Below the pieces are notes generated by a model. It worked only from the letters and a program-made list of their open reading frames with translations, had not been told where the DNA came from and did not search any database. From the NCBI RefSeq assembly GCF_033962415.1, contig NZ_JAVIKH010000002.1:186001-250000 (forward strand): a stretch of 64,000 nucleotides of DNA, read 5' to 3'. The position numbers and the translations under genes are program-made. Shown one piece after another: positions 8,109 through 16,886 of this stretch (the stretch's first letter is position 1; every line of letters begins with the position of its first letter). The stretch is from Candidatus Cetobacterium colombiensis (lineage in GTDB: Bacteria; Fusobacteriota; Fusobacteriia; Fusobacteriales; Fusobacteriaceae).

Positions 8109-9202
8109 ATACTTTCCCCCTCGCATTTAGAAAAATCATCTTTTTGCTTAGCTCTTTTTTCCTTTTCTCTTCTCCATTCATGCATTACTAAAACCAATGC
8201 AATTATTCCGTAAGATACAAATACTCTAAAATATTCTCCTATCTGTGCTGATCCCATTAATTCTTTTCCAGCTACAGGAGATATTATAAACATGGTATGA
8301 AATAATATAATTCCTGTTATTGCATTTGGAATACTAGCTTTTACCGCTGATGCACCACCAATTAATAATGCTGCTATGGAAAACATTCCTATTTGTTCGT
8401 GACTATTATAGGTATTCATTGTTCCTATATTTTGAAGATATATAATTTGACCAAAACCAGCTAAAACAGTTGATATTACAATTGCTAAAACTCTTGTTCT
8501 ATCTACATTAATTCCAGATGCTCTAGCAATTTCTATGCTTTGCCCAACAGCCCTCATATCTTGGCCTAGTTTAGTTTTTCTAAACCAAACTATAAATAGA
8601 CATAATATTATTACTATAATAAATGTAGCCGCCGGTATTTTTTGTCCAAATATATCTATTTCTAAAAGTCCGTCTAAACCTCTTCTAATACCTTGTAAAT
8701 CTATAGCATTTCTTATTCCACTACCTCTTGATAATATTAATTTTGGATTTGAAATTTTTATTATGCTTCCCATTCCGTACAATACAACTAATTGATAAAC
8801 TCCATTCATAAATAATCCTAATATCATTGAAGTTATCATCTCTTTTCCTTTAGCTTTATTCAAAACATTTCCACTAAAGTATCCAAGGGCCATAGCTATT
8901 GGAGTTGATAATATCATTGCTAAAAATACTCCTTGATATTCTACAATTCTCCATTCTGTTATAAATATTAAAGCTATTTGTCCTGCCATTGCACCTAAAA
9001 CTATACCAAAGTTCAATCCCATTCCTGCTATTATTGGAATTAGTAACGATAAAACTAAAAATAAATTTCTATCTAATCTAAGTATCATTTCTTGAATTAA
9101 GTATTGAGGTGTTAGTTTAGATATTGGAATTATTAGACATATAAAAATTAATATAAAAATTGGAACTATATTTTTTTCTAAAAACTTTTTCAAGCTTCCC
9201 AT
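8105..9202 (-). CDS. ABC transporter permease (sugar/nucleoside BPD type), DUF3798 system
   Basis: A 365-residue inner-membrane permease of the RbsC/LivH-like superfamily. It has many hydrophobic helices, the conserved GMGLNFGIVLGAMAGQIALI segment, and the cytoplasmic coupling region TKLGQDMRAVGQSIEIARASGI followed by GGASAVKASI. Its start codon overlaps the stop of the second permease by 1 base (TAATG), and its own stop overlaps the small membrane protein gene. It pairs with the neighbouring permease to form the channel of an importer fed by the DUF3798 binding protein. The substrate is unknown. Confidence 0.9.
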   Translation of the reverse strand: MGSLKKFLEKNIVPIFILIFICLIIPISKLTPQYLIQEMILRLDRNLFLVLSLLIPIIAGMGLNFGIVLGAMAGQIALIFITEWRIVEYQGVFLAMILSTPIAMALGYFSGNVLNKAKGKEMITSMILGLFMNGVYQLVVLYGMGSIIKISNPKLILSRGSGIRNAIDLQGIRRGLDGLLEIDIFGQKIPAATFIIVIILCLFIVWFRKTKLGQDMRAVGQSIEIARASGINVDRTRVLAIVISTVLAGFGQIIYLQNIGTMNTYNSHEQIGMFSIAALLIGGASAVKASIPNAITGIILFHTMFIISPVAGKELMGSAQIGEYFRVFVSYGIIALVLVMHEWRREKEKRAKQKDDFSKCEGESI

Positions 9203-10236
9203 TATCTTCCCCCTACCTTTCTTGTTAATGCGTATATAATCATCCCATTTGATATAATCACTCTTATTGTTTCAGACATATCTGTTTTTATAAGGCCACT
9301 AATTACAACAGGAGTCATTGTTATAACACCTTGAAATAGGACTGTTCCAACTATTACATTAAATACAGATGCCTTTTTTACAGATGCTCCTCCTATTAAG
9401 ATTGCTGCTATTGCTGGAAAAGCCATATAAAATGGTGCCAAATAAAGTTGAATAAATCCAAAACTTTGCTGATAAACTATTATTCCTACTCCGGCTATAA
9501 CAGTTGACATTATAACAGAGTTAATTCTAGTTTTATCAATATTAACACCTATTGATTTTGAAAACTTTTCATTAGCTCCAACTGCTTTCATAGCTAAACC
9601 ACTTTTACTTTTAAAATATTCTTTTATTAAAAAAGCTAGAAATAAAAAGAATACTAATTCTCCAATATAGCTAAAATTCCCAGAAGTTGAAAAAACTCTT
9701 CCTAAAATTTTATTCCAGTATCCTTCAACACTTATTGTTGTTCTTAAACCTTCACCACCATAAGCCCAAATCATATCTGGTCTTTTAAAAGGCAAAATTA
9801 ACCACATTATACACATAAATGCCACCGAAGAAAATCCAACATAAGTTGCAATCATCATTTCTCCACCTTTTACTCTATTTAAAATAATTCCGTAGCCATA
9901 GCCAAAAACTATTGATATTGGTAAAGATATCAATATTGCCCCTAAAAAACCAGGTATACCTGTTAATCCCATCTCTATACTTATAACTGCTCCAAGCAAA
10001 CCTGCTTCAACACCTAAAGGCATTCCAAAATTTAATCCCGTTCCCCCTTGAATCATTGGAATTAACGATAGTACTAGAATTATATTCATTCCAACTCTAA
10101 TAAAAGTATCCTGAAATGCAACTTTTAAATCAACCCCTACAAAAGGAGCTAATACGTAAAGAGATATTAAAAATAATGCAATTATTACTCTAGGTAGTCC
10201 TATTTGCTCTATTTTCTTTAGTATACTATTATTCAT
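9202..10236 (-). CDS. ABC transporter permease (sugar/nucleoside BPD type), DUF3798 system
   Basis: A 344-residue permease, homologous in layout to its downstream neighbour: GTGLNFGMPLGVEAGLLGAVI in the membrane core, then KSKSGLAMKAVGANEKFSKSIG and ILIGGASVKKAS. It overlaps the ATPase gene by 8 bases at its 5' end. Two non-identical permeases, one double ATPase and one binding protein is the usual organisation of sugar and nucleoside importers of this class. Nothing in the sequence fixes the solute. Confidence 0.9.
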   Translation of the reverse strand: MNNSILKKIEQIGLPRVIIALFLISLYVLAPFVGVDLKVAFQDTFIRVGMNIILVLSLIPMIQGGTGLNFGMPLGVEAGLLGAVISIEMGLTGIPGFLGAILISLPISIVFGYGYGIILNRVKGGEMMIATYVGFSSVAFMCIMWLILPFKRPDMIWAYGGEGLRTTISVEGYWNKILGRVFSTSGNFSYIGELVFFLFLAFLIKEYFKSKSGLAMKAVGANEKFSKSIGVNIDKTRINSVIMSTVIAGVGIIVYQQSFGFIQLYLAPFYMAFPAIAAILIGGASVKKASVFNVIVGTVLFQGVITMTPVVISGLIKTDMSETIRVIISNGMIIYALTRKVGGR

Positions 10237-11821
10237 TTTTAACCCCCTTTACTCCTGTCATTAATTTTCCATACTCAATTAAATCATCTTCTGGAGATAA
10301 AATTCCTGCAATTTTTCCCTCTGTAACAATAGCTATTCTATCGCAAACTGATCTAAGCTCCTCTATTTCAGACGATGTTAAAATTATGGTCATTCCACTA
10401 TTTTTATTATGCTCCTTTAAAGTTTCTAAAACTATTTTTTTAGCTCCTATGTCAATACCTCTAGTTGGCTCTGATATAAATAAAACTTCTGGATTTATTG
10501 TGAACGCTTTTGCTAAACAAACTTTTTGTTGATTTCCTCCACTTAACTCCCCGACTTTTTGTTTTCCATTCATACATTTAATTTCTAATTGTTTTATATA
10601 ACTTTTAGTATTATTTTCTATTTCTTTTTCATCTATACTATTTAAAAGTCCAAAATATTTTTTCTTTAAAAATTTATCTTTTATATAAATCGATGGATAA
10701 GCAATATTCATATCAATATTTTCATCTAATATCAATCCAACTTCTTTTCTATCCTCGGAAACAAAATATAATCCTTTCTCCAAAGGTATTTTAGGTGTAT
10801 TTAATTTTAACTGCTCTCCCTTGTAAATAAGCTCTCCTCCTGCAGGATAAAGTCCCATTATTCCATTAGCAATTCCAACTTTTCCTTGTCCTGCCATTCC
10901 ACCTAATCCTAAAATTTCACCTTTTCTTATTTTTAAGTTTATATTTCTTGCTTTTTCCCCTGGCATATCAACCCAAAGATTTTTTATTTCTAAAATAGTT
11001 TCTAAAGATTTTTCACTCTCTATTTTTTTTGAACTTTTTTCTTTTATCTCTCTTCCAATCATTAACTTTGTTATTTCATCCACATTTGTTTTAGATGTTT
11101 CTAACTCACTCATCATAATTCCATCTCTTAGAACAATTATTCTGTCTGATACATCCATAATTTCATTCAATCTATGAGTTATAAATATAATTGCAATTCC
11201 TTCACTTGCTAATCTCTTCATCGTTTTCAAAAGAATTTCAGCTTCTTTTTCTGTTAGAACTGCAGTTGGTTCATCTAAAACTAAAAGTTTTACATTTTCT
11301 CTTTCTATCTCTCTAGCAATTTCTGTAAATTGCATATGAGCTACTGGCATTTCTTCTACTTTTGTATTAACATCTAAATCTATTCCTAAATGAGAAATTG
11401 CAGTTTTAGCTCTTTCCTCATTTTTTTCGTTATTTATTTTACTTATTCTATCTCCAAATATTTCTTTTAAATAAGACTTTTCTAAACTTTCTCTATTCAA
11501 AACTATATTTTCTGAAGCCTTAAATCCTGGAATTAAAGAAAATTCTTGATGAACCATTCCTATTCCGGCATTTAAAGCATCGAAAGAACTTTTAAAATTT
11601 ACTTTTTTTCCTTGAAAAATCATTTCTCCGTTGTATCCACCTGTCTCTTGTATTACAGACATTCCAAAAATTATTTTCATCAATGTTGATTTTCCAGCTC
11701 CATTTTCACCAACTAAACCGACTATTTCACCCTTATTTATAGTAAAATTTATATCTTTTAATACTGTATTTTCACCAAAACTCTTTGATACTCCTGACAT
11801 TTTCAAAAGTTCATTTTGCAT
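10229..11821 (-). CDS. ABC transporter double ATPase (RbsA-like), DUF3798 system
   Basis: About 530 residues from the ATG at 11821, chosen because AAGGAG precedes it; a longer frame to 11863 would run into the inverted repeat at 11855-11889. The first ABC domain has Walker A GENGAGKST (about 38-46) and Walker B LLVLDEPTAVLT, but a degenerate signature (MPVAHMQFTEIA). The second domain has a degenerate Walker A (GLGGMAGQGKVG), an intact LSGGNQQK signature and Walker B FISEPTRGID. The consequence in such tandem ATPases is that one composite ATP site is degenerate. It powers the importer formed with the two permeases. Confidence 0.92.
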   Translation of the reverse strand: MQNELLKMSGVSKSFGENTVLKDINFTINKGEIVGLVGENGAGKSTLMKIIFGMSVIQETGGYNGEMIFQGKKVNFKSSFDALNAGIGMVHQEFSLIPGFKASENIVLNRESLEKSYLKEIFGDRISKINNEKNEERAKTAISHLGIDLDVNTKVEEMPVAHMQFTEIAREIERENVKLLVLDEPTAVLTEKEAEILLKTMKRLASEGIAIIFITHRLNEIMDVSDRIIVLRDGIMMSELETSKTNVDEITKLMIGREIKEKSSKKIESEKSLETILEIKNLWVDMPGEKARNINLKIRKGEILGLGGMAGQGKVGIANGIMGLYPAGGELIYKGEQLKLNTPKIPLEKGLYFVSEDRKEVGLILDENIDMNIAYPSIYIKDKFLKKKYFGLLNSIDEKEIENNTKSYIKQLEIKCMNGKQKVGELSGGNQQKVCLAKAFTINPEVLFISEPTRGIDIGAKKIVLETLKEHNKNSGMTIILTSSEIEELRSVCDRIAIVTEGKIAGILSPEDDLIEYGKLMTGVKGVKNE

Positions 11822-11854
11822 TTCCTCACTCCTTTTGGTTAAACTTTTTAAAAT

Positions 11855-11889
11855 ATTGACCACTAGACATTATTAAACTAGTGGTCAAT
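11855..11889 (-). repeat. Perfect inverted repeat between binding-protein and ATPase genes
   Basis: Arms ATTGACCACTAG (11855-11866) and CTAGTGGTCAAT (11878-11889) are exact complements with an 11-base loop. There is no clear T-run on the minus strand, so it looks more like an mRNA-processing or 3'-stabilising hairpin, leaving extra binding-protein message, than a full terminator. Confidence 0.8.
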
Positions 11890-11897
11890 AGTATTAG

Positions 11898-13079
11898 CTA
11901 TTTTATTGAAAAATATTTTTCTGGTACTTCTAATTCTGTCATTTTTAAATATCCGTTACCTAAAACATATGTATCTTGATATAATAGGTAGAAATTTTCT
12001 TTTTCAACACCTCTAACATCAACATAATTACTTCCATTCCATTGTGCTCCTGGAGTATTTTTTGCCAACACTTCTTTCAATGCATCAAAATCATCTATCT
12101 GTGCTTTACCTTCCACAACTTCTTTTGCTAAATCAACTAAAGAAACTGTTACAGAGAAATTGTATGAATATGCCCAAGTCCCCATTCTTCCAGCTCCACC
12201 TTTTTCTCCAACTGTTTTTTCTACTTTTTCTAATATTTTTGGCCAATTTCCTTTTTCATCTTCTGAAAACTGAATTCCTAAAGCTCCTGGATATCCCATT
12301 GTTGGAGATGGTAAATCAGCTTCTACAAAATATCCACCTTGCTCTGCTACTCTTTTTAATAATGGCTCTGTATGAGCATCATTTGTAGCAAAAAATGCTG
12401 TTTTATCTCCATATTTTTTTATCCAGTTAGGAACTTGTTCTAATATATATTGTTGTGCTCCTGCTACCCCTACATCACTTACAGGATCTGGAGCTGTCAT
12501 TTCTATAAATTCCATTCCCAAATCATTTGCTGCAACTTTCATTACATTTCTTCTTTTTGATAAAAGTTCATAACTCATATGTCTTGGAAAAGAAATGTGC
12601 ATGAATTTATTTGCTCCCATTTCTTTTGCAGCTTTTACTATTAAATATCCTCTAGCAATACTGTCTGGATTCACAACTAAATCTGATACTTCGCCTATCA
12701 TTTCTGGATCTTCATGTGGTGAATTAGCTAATAATAAAATATCAGGTCTTTTCTCTCTAATTCTTCTAAAAGCTTCAACTGTTCCTGGAATAGCTTCTCC
12801 TACAACAATAGCCTTCATTTTCGGATCATCTGCTAAACTTACCATTTGAGAAATTGTCGTTTCCATTTCTTGCATAAAATTATCTGGATAAGTTACATGA
12901 ACTATCTCTCCCCCTTTATCTGCAGCTCCATATAATTTGATAGCTTCCTCTGCTCCTCTTAATCCATCTTCTGATTGAGAAACAGTCCCTGTGATTACTC
13001 CAATGTGATATGGTGCTTCTGCTGCCATACTGACTAAAGATAATAGAAATGTTGTTAAAAATAAAAAGAATTTTTTCAT
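11898..13079 (-). CDS. DUF3798 substrate-binding protein of an ABC importer
   Basis: A 393-residue secreted protein with a cleavable signal peptide (hydrophobic residues 3-17, cleavage near SMAAEA). It resembles the DUF3798 family, with a periplasmic-binding-protein-like layout: HIGVITGTVSQSEDGLRGAEE at the mature N-terminus, then MKAIVVGEAIPGTVEAF, LLLANSPHEDPEM, KFMHISFPRHMSYELL and FFATNDAHTEPLLKR. It is the first gene of the importer operon, with RBS GGGAGGG. The ligand of DUF3798 proteins is not established as far as I know. The ATPase and permeases resemble sugar or nucleoside systems, but this binding protein is not a standard sugar binder. Confidence 0.88.
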   Translation of the reverse strand: MKKFFLFLTTFLLSLVSMAAEAPYHIGVITGTVSQSEDGLRGAEEAIKLYGAADKGGEIVHVTYPDNFMQEMETTISQMVSLADDPKMKAIVVGEAIPGTVEAFRRIREKRPDILLLANSPHEDPEMIGEVSDLVVNPDSIARGYLIVKAAKEMGANKFMHISFPRHMSYELLSKRRNVMKVAANDLGMEFIEMTAPDPVSDVGVAGAQQYILEQVPNWIKKYGDKTAFFATNDAHTEPLLKRVAEQGGYFVEADLPSPTMGYPGALGIQFSEDEKGNWPKILEKVEKTVGEKGGAGRMGTWAYSYNFSVTVSLVDLAKEVVEGKAQIDDFDALKEVLAKNTPGAQWNGSNYVDVRGVEKENFYLLYQDTYVLGNGYLKMTELEVPEKYFSIK

Positions 13080-13271
13080 AAAATCTAGCCCTCCCTATAT
13101 ATTATTTTAATTCCGTTGTTTGAATAAATATATTTCATGTTGCAATTTTTTAAAAATATATTTTTATAATAGGATTATTTATTGTATATATAGTTATTAT
13201 ATATATAGATTTTACTTTTTTTATAATACTATTTTTTTAATACTTTTGTCTCTACTAAAAAAATTAAAAAT

Positions 13272-13300
13272 AAAAAAAACTGCATTGCTGCAGCTTTTTC
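13272..13300. terminator. Terminator at the end of the trmH-like to pepV operon
   Basis: Short hairpin CTGCA-TTGC-TGCAG (13280-13293) flanked by A-runs and T-runs, just past the pepV stop. On the minus strand it is followed by TTTTTTTTA. The flanking 13080-13307 gap is otherwise very AT-rich, and I see no gene in it. Confidence 0.7.
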
Positions 13301-13307
13301 GTACACT

Positions 13308-14699
13308 CTATTTTGCGAGATTGTAAATAGCTTGAACATATATTTTCAACCAAGTATCTAATTTATCTAACTCTAAATATTCATTTTTTTGGTGCATATT
13401 GTCTTCTTGATCTTTTAATAAAGCACCAAATGCAACCCCATTATTAACAGCTCTTGCATATGTTCCTCCACCAATAGAAACTGGTTCTGCATCTATATCT
13501 CCAGTTATATCTTTATAAATATCCATAAGAGTTGTAACTAAGAAACTATCTTTTGGAACATATAATGGATTTTTTGCAGATCTAATAGTTATATCCATTC
13601 CTTTTGTTTTTGCTCTTTTTTCAACTTCATTTATTACTTGATCTTTTTTATATGTAACAGGATATCTAATATCAAATCCAAACATTATTTTATTATCTTC
13701 ACACTCTATTTTTCCAACAGTTAATGTCAACTCTCCTGATGGCTCATCCTTAAAATTGATTCCTAATTTTTTTCCAGAATATTCCATTCCAACATATTCA
13801 TTAAAAAACTCTACTAAATTTTTTAATTTTTTATCTTCTATTTTTAAAGTAGATAAAAATTCAAACAATGCTGTTATTGCATTATAACCATTTGAAGGTC
13901 TTGCTCCGTGAGAAGCTTTTCCTAAAGAAAGAAGTTCTATTTTTCCTTCTTTTTCCACAGAAGTTATTTTAAATTCTTTTTCTTCATTATATTTTTCTAA
14001 GTTTAAATCTATCTCATTCTTTAAAGATAGTGGAAATATTCCAATTGCTGAATCTGGAACAGAGTTAAATGCGACCCCACCTTTTATTATAAAATCAAGT
14101 TTATCATTATATTCTTTAGTTAGTGATAGATGCAATATTCCTTTTTCTGCATAAGTTACTGGAAACGTTGAGTCTGGAGTGAATGCCATTGCTGGTTGAG
14201 GCATTTTTAGCTCTCCAAAATAATGATTCATACATCCCCATCCAGTTTCTTCATTTGCTCCAACGATTACTCTAACTTTTCTATTTAATTTAACTCCAGA
14301 ATCTTTTATAGCTTTCAATGCATACAATGCAGCTATTGTTGGACCTTTATCGTCAAGAACACCTCTTCCATATAATTTACCATCTACTATTTTAGCTTCG
14401 TATGGTGGATAATCCCATCCTTTTCCTTCTGGTACTACATCCACATGACCTAATATTCCAATCATTTCTTCATCAGGTCCGTCTCCAAAATCAATATGTC
14501 CTGCATAATTATCAAAGTTTTCAACTTTAAATCCTAAATTTTTTCCTAAGTTAAGCATATGTTCTAATGCTTTTGCTGGTCCCTCTCCAAATGGCATTCC
14601 TTCTTTTGGATCTTCTTGAACACTTTTAATTCTAACTGATTCTTGAATCGATTTTACAACATCATTTTTATAATTTAGTACAAACTTCTGTAAATCCAA
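13308..14699 (-). CDS. pepV: Dipeptidase PepV (M20 family)
   Basis: A 463-residue cytosolic zinc dipeptidase that releases N-terminal amino acids from dipeptides. Metal-site motifs are in place: GILGHVDVV (His85, Asp87), GRGVLDDKGP (Asp116/117) and the catalytic-glutamate pair NEETGWG (Glu150/151). Later come the lid-domain segment with KASHGARPSNGYNA and the C-terminal EPVSIGGGTYAR element. The length matches the family. It starts 2 bases after the mlaA stop and is the last gene of its operon. The M20A/PepV call is strong. Confidence 0.93.
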   Translation of the reverse strand: MDLQKFVLNYKNDVVKSIQESVRIKSVQEDPKEGMPFGEGPAKALEHMLNLGKNLGFKVENFDNYAGHIDFGDGPDEEMIGILGHVDVVPEGKGWDYPPYEAKIVDGKLYGRGVLDDKGPTIAALYALKAIKDSGVKLNRKVRVIVGANEETGWGCMNHYFGELKMPQPAMAFTPDSTFPVTYAEKGILHLSLTKEYNDKLDFIIKGGVAFNSVPDSAIGIFPLSLKNEIDLNLEKYNEEKEFKITSVEKEGKIELLSLGKASHGARPSNGYNAITALFEFLSTLKIEDKKLKNLVEFFNEYVGMEYSGKKLGINFKDEPSGELTLTVGKIECEDNKIMFGFDIRYPVTYKKDQVINEVEKRAKTKGMDITIRSAKNPLYVPKDSFLVTTLMDIYKDITGDIDAEPVSIGGGTYARAVNNGVAFGALLKDQEDNMHQKNEYLELDKLDTWLKIYVQAIYNLAK

Positions 14700-14701
14700 T
14701 G

Positions 14702-15586
14702 TTACTCACCTCTTTCATTTATATCATTTACGTTTATTAGTGTATCTCTATATTTTGTATAAAAATATCTTACATATTCATATTCAAATGGACTTCCTGT
14801 TCCATAATATCTAAAGTTTTTCTTTTGTTTTCTTTCATTTACAACACTAGTTGCTGTTACGCCAGGATTGTTAATGTCAAACCCAATTGGAGAATCATAT
14901 GGATTTATTTCTGAAACACTAGCTATTCCAACTGCTTTTCCTGTTGTATCTCTTAAATTTGATGGTCCAAATCCAGGTAATACTAAATATGGTCCATTTC
15001 CAACACCATACTTTGCTAATGTTAATCCAAAATCTTCATATGTTTTTGGTAACTCTAAAGCTGTTGCTACATCAAACAATCCTAAAATACCTATTGTTGA
15101 GTTAATTCCAAATCTTACTAAAGTTATAGTAGCTTTTCTACCCTCAAATTGAAGTACTGAATTTATGAATGTATTAATCTCTTGTAAATTTGAGAAAAAA
15201 TTAGAAACACCTTTTTGAACAACTGTCGGAGCTATAAATTCATAGGTATTAACTGCCGGTATTAAAAGATATTTATCTAAATAATAATTAAAATAATAAA
15301 TTCTTCTATTTAGAGGCTCTAAAGGGTCATATACCTCTATAAATTTTGTTCCATTGATTTCTTTTTCTTCAACTACTTCATTTGCAGAGTTTTGAGGATT
15401 ATACACTACCTCTTTACCATTACTTAAATTTAAATATTCTTTCTTTTTATCTACTAAAGAACTATTTTTTTCAACATTTTCTTTTACTACTAAATCTTTA
15501 TTAGAACTAGTTGTTTCTTTTTTTAAAGAAGAGCATCCTATAAAAAATAAACAACTTAAAGTTGCTATAGCAATTTTATAGTTCAT
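14702..15586 (-). CDS. mlaA: MlaA (VacJ) outer-membrane phospholipid-transport lipoprotein
   Basis: A 294-residue lipoprotein (lipobox FIGC, Cys18). After a Lys/Ser/Glu-rich linker comes the MlaA domain from about residue 85, with YDPLEPLNRRIYYFNYYLDK, SNFFSNLQEINTFINSVLQ, FGINSTIGILGLFDVAT and YLVLPGFGPSNLRDTTG. These are standard VacJ-family blocks. MlaA extracts misplaced phospholipid from the outer leaflet of the outer membrane, so its presence marks a diderm envelope. No other mla gene is in the window. Its start overlaps the end of the exported hydrolase gene by 11 bases, a tight coupling worth noting. Confidence 0.93.
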   Translation of the reverse strand: MNYKIAIATLSCLFFIGCSSLKKETTSSNKDLVVKENVEKNSSLVDKKKEYLNLSNGKEVVYNPQNSANEVVEEKEINGTKFIEVYDPLEPLNRRIYYFNYYLDKYLLIPAVNTYEFIAPTVVQKGVSNFFSNLQEINTFINSVLQFEGRKATITLVRFGINSTIGILGLFDVATALELPKTYEDFGLTLAKYGVGNGPYLVLPGFGPSNLRDTTGKAVGIASVSEINPYDSPIGFDINNPGVTATSVVNERKQKKNFRYYGTGSPFEYEYVRYFYTKYRDTLINVNDINERGE

Positions 15587-16856
15587 TATTAAACACCCCC
15601 GTTTGTAAAAACTGTAACATTTTTTCTACGTTAGTTTGATAGAACATGTTTCCACAGTGCCCTCCGTCAGGGTAAATTAAACTTCTTTCTTTAAACACAT
15701 CTTTTATAAATAATCTATCTTTTGAAGATAATATAAAATCATCCTCATTTGTAACAGCTACAATTTTATTTTCATTTTCTAAATATTTTTTTATTATATT
15801 TAAATCTCCATATTTTAACATGTCATTAAACGTTAAATTTCCACCAAGTACTTTTAAATAATAAGGATACGCTAGTTTATTAAGATAGTTACTAAAGTTA
15901 GCAAAATTAATTGACTCAAAATATGGATACATCTCTGTAAATTTTCCTGGATGAGTGTTTGAGTAAACATGCATTCCACTTATTTGGTCTACAATATAGT
16001 TTAAATCTATAGATGTTAAATTAAATGCTAATCCTATTAATCTTTGCATTTCTTTATCTGATAGCTGCTGTTTTTCAAAAATAGAATAAATTCCCTCTTC
16101 CGTTATTTGAAGATCACTCGGTGAAACATTCTTTTTGATAGCATTCATTACTTCGTCTATTATTTTTACTATATCTCCTTTATTCTCAATATTTTTATCC
16201 AACATATTATCTAAAACTGTTGCTGAATGATATAAATTTATAGATGGATTAACCATATAGACTCTTTTAAAATTAAAATCTTTTCCTACAGAATCTAAAT
16301 ATGATAAAACAGCTGAATGTGTCGCTCCCATACTATAACCCATTAAATATATATCACCTACCTCAATTTTCTCTTCTTCTTTTACTTTATCTAGCATATC
16401 TCCCATTATATTATAAAGATCTAATCCATCTTGAATTAATATCCCTGGAACCTTACTATTTGATACATTTAAAATAAAATTTGAATTAAAAACTGATGTA
16501 ACTGTCAGTACATGATAACCTGCATTATAGAATATCTTCTGGAAATTTTTTGTTCTTGTTGCGTTATATGCTGATCCTGTTCCAGATAAAACAAATATTA
16601 ATGGGGCCTTTCCTTTTTGTTTGCTTAAAGAAAAATTAAACCCTTTATCAAACCACATATTAGCTGGAACATTTTTACTTCTTTCCAATAAAATTTTAAA
16701 ATCTTTTGTTGGTACTTCCTCTGGAATTCCTTTAGTCATTATCTGTGAACTTCCAACTATTGTAGCTACATATGGATTTTTAAATGGAAAATCATATTCT
16801 GCAAAAACATTTACAGTTAGAATAAACATCAATACAACTTTTAAATATTTACTCAT
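15576..16856 (-). CDS. Exported alpha/beta hydrolase coupled to MlaA
   Basis: A 426-residue protein with a signal peptide (about residues 1-19, ending VFA). It has an alpha/beta-hydrolase layout: FVLSGTGSAYNATRTKNFQK as an oxyanion-type loop, the nucleophile elbow LMGYSMGATHS with Ser175, and a candidate C-terminal His in YPDGGHCGNMF. It is probably a periplasmic esterase or lipase. The 11-base overlap with mlaA suggests co-translation and a role in envelope lipid handling, for example hydrolysing phospholipid that MlaA removes. That role is inference; the fold is supported by the elbow and spacing. No catalytic activity is named for this family that I can confirm. Confidence 0.82.
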   Translation of the reverse strand: MSKYLKVVLMFILTVNVFAEYDFPFKNPYVATIVGSSQIMTKGIPEEVPTKDFKILLERSKNVPANMWFDKGFNFSLSKQKGKAPLIFVLSGTGSAYNATRTKNFQKIFYNAGYHVLTVTSVFNSNFILNVSNSKVPGILIQDGLDLYNIMGDMLDKVKEEEKIEVGDIYLMGYSMGATHSAVLSYLDSVGKDFNFKRVYMVNPSINLYHSATVLDNMLDKNIENKGDIVKIIDEVMNAIKKNVSPSDLQITEEGIYSIFEKQQLSDKEMQRLIGLAFNLTSIDLNYIVDQISGMHVYSNTHPGKFTEMYPYFESINFANFSNYLNKLAYPYYLKVLGGNLTFNDMLKYGDLNIIKKYLENENKIVAVTNEDDFILSSKDRLFIKDVFKERSLIYPDGGHCGNMFYQTNVEKMLQFLQTGVFNNEL

Positions 16857-16886
16857 TTTTCAATCGCCCTCCCTTTTAAAAGAATA

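Noticed and set aside
13120-13326. 68-residue plus-strand frame between the DUF3798 and pepV genes
   Set aside because: Extremely low-complexity AT-rich sequence (Tyr/Ile/Phe-rich translation), no RBS, and it runs through the pepV terminator.
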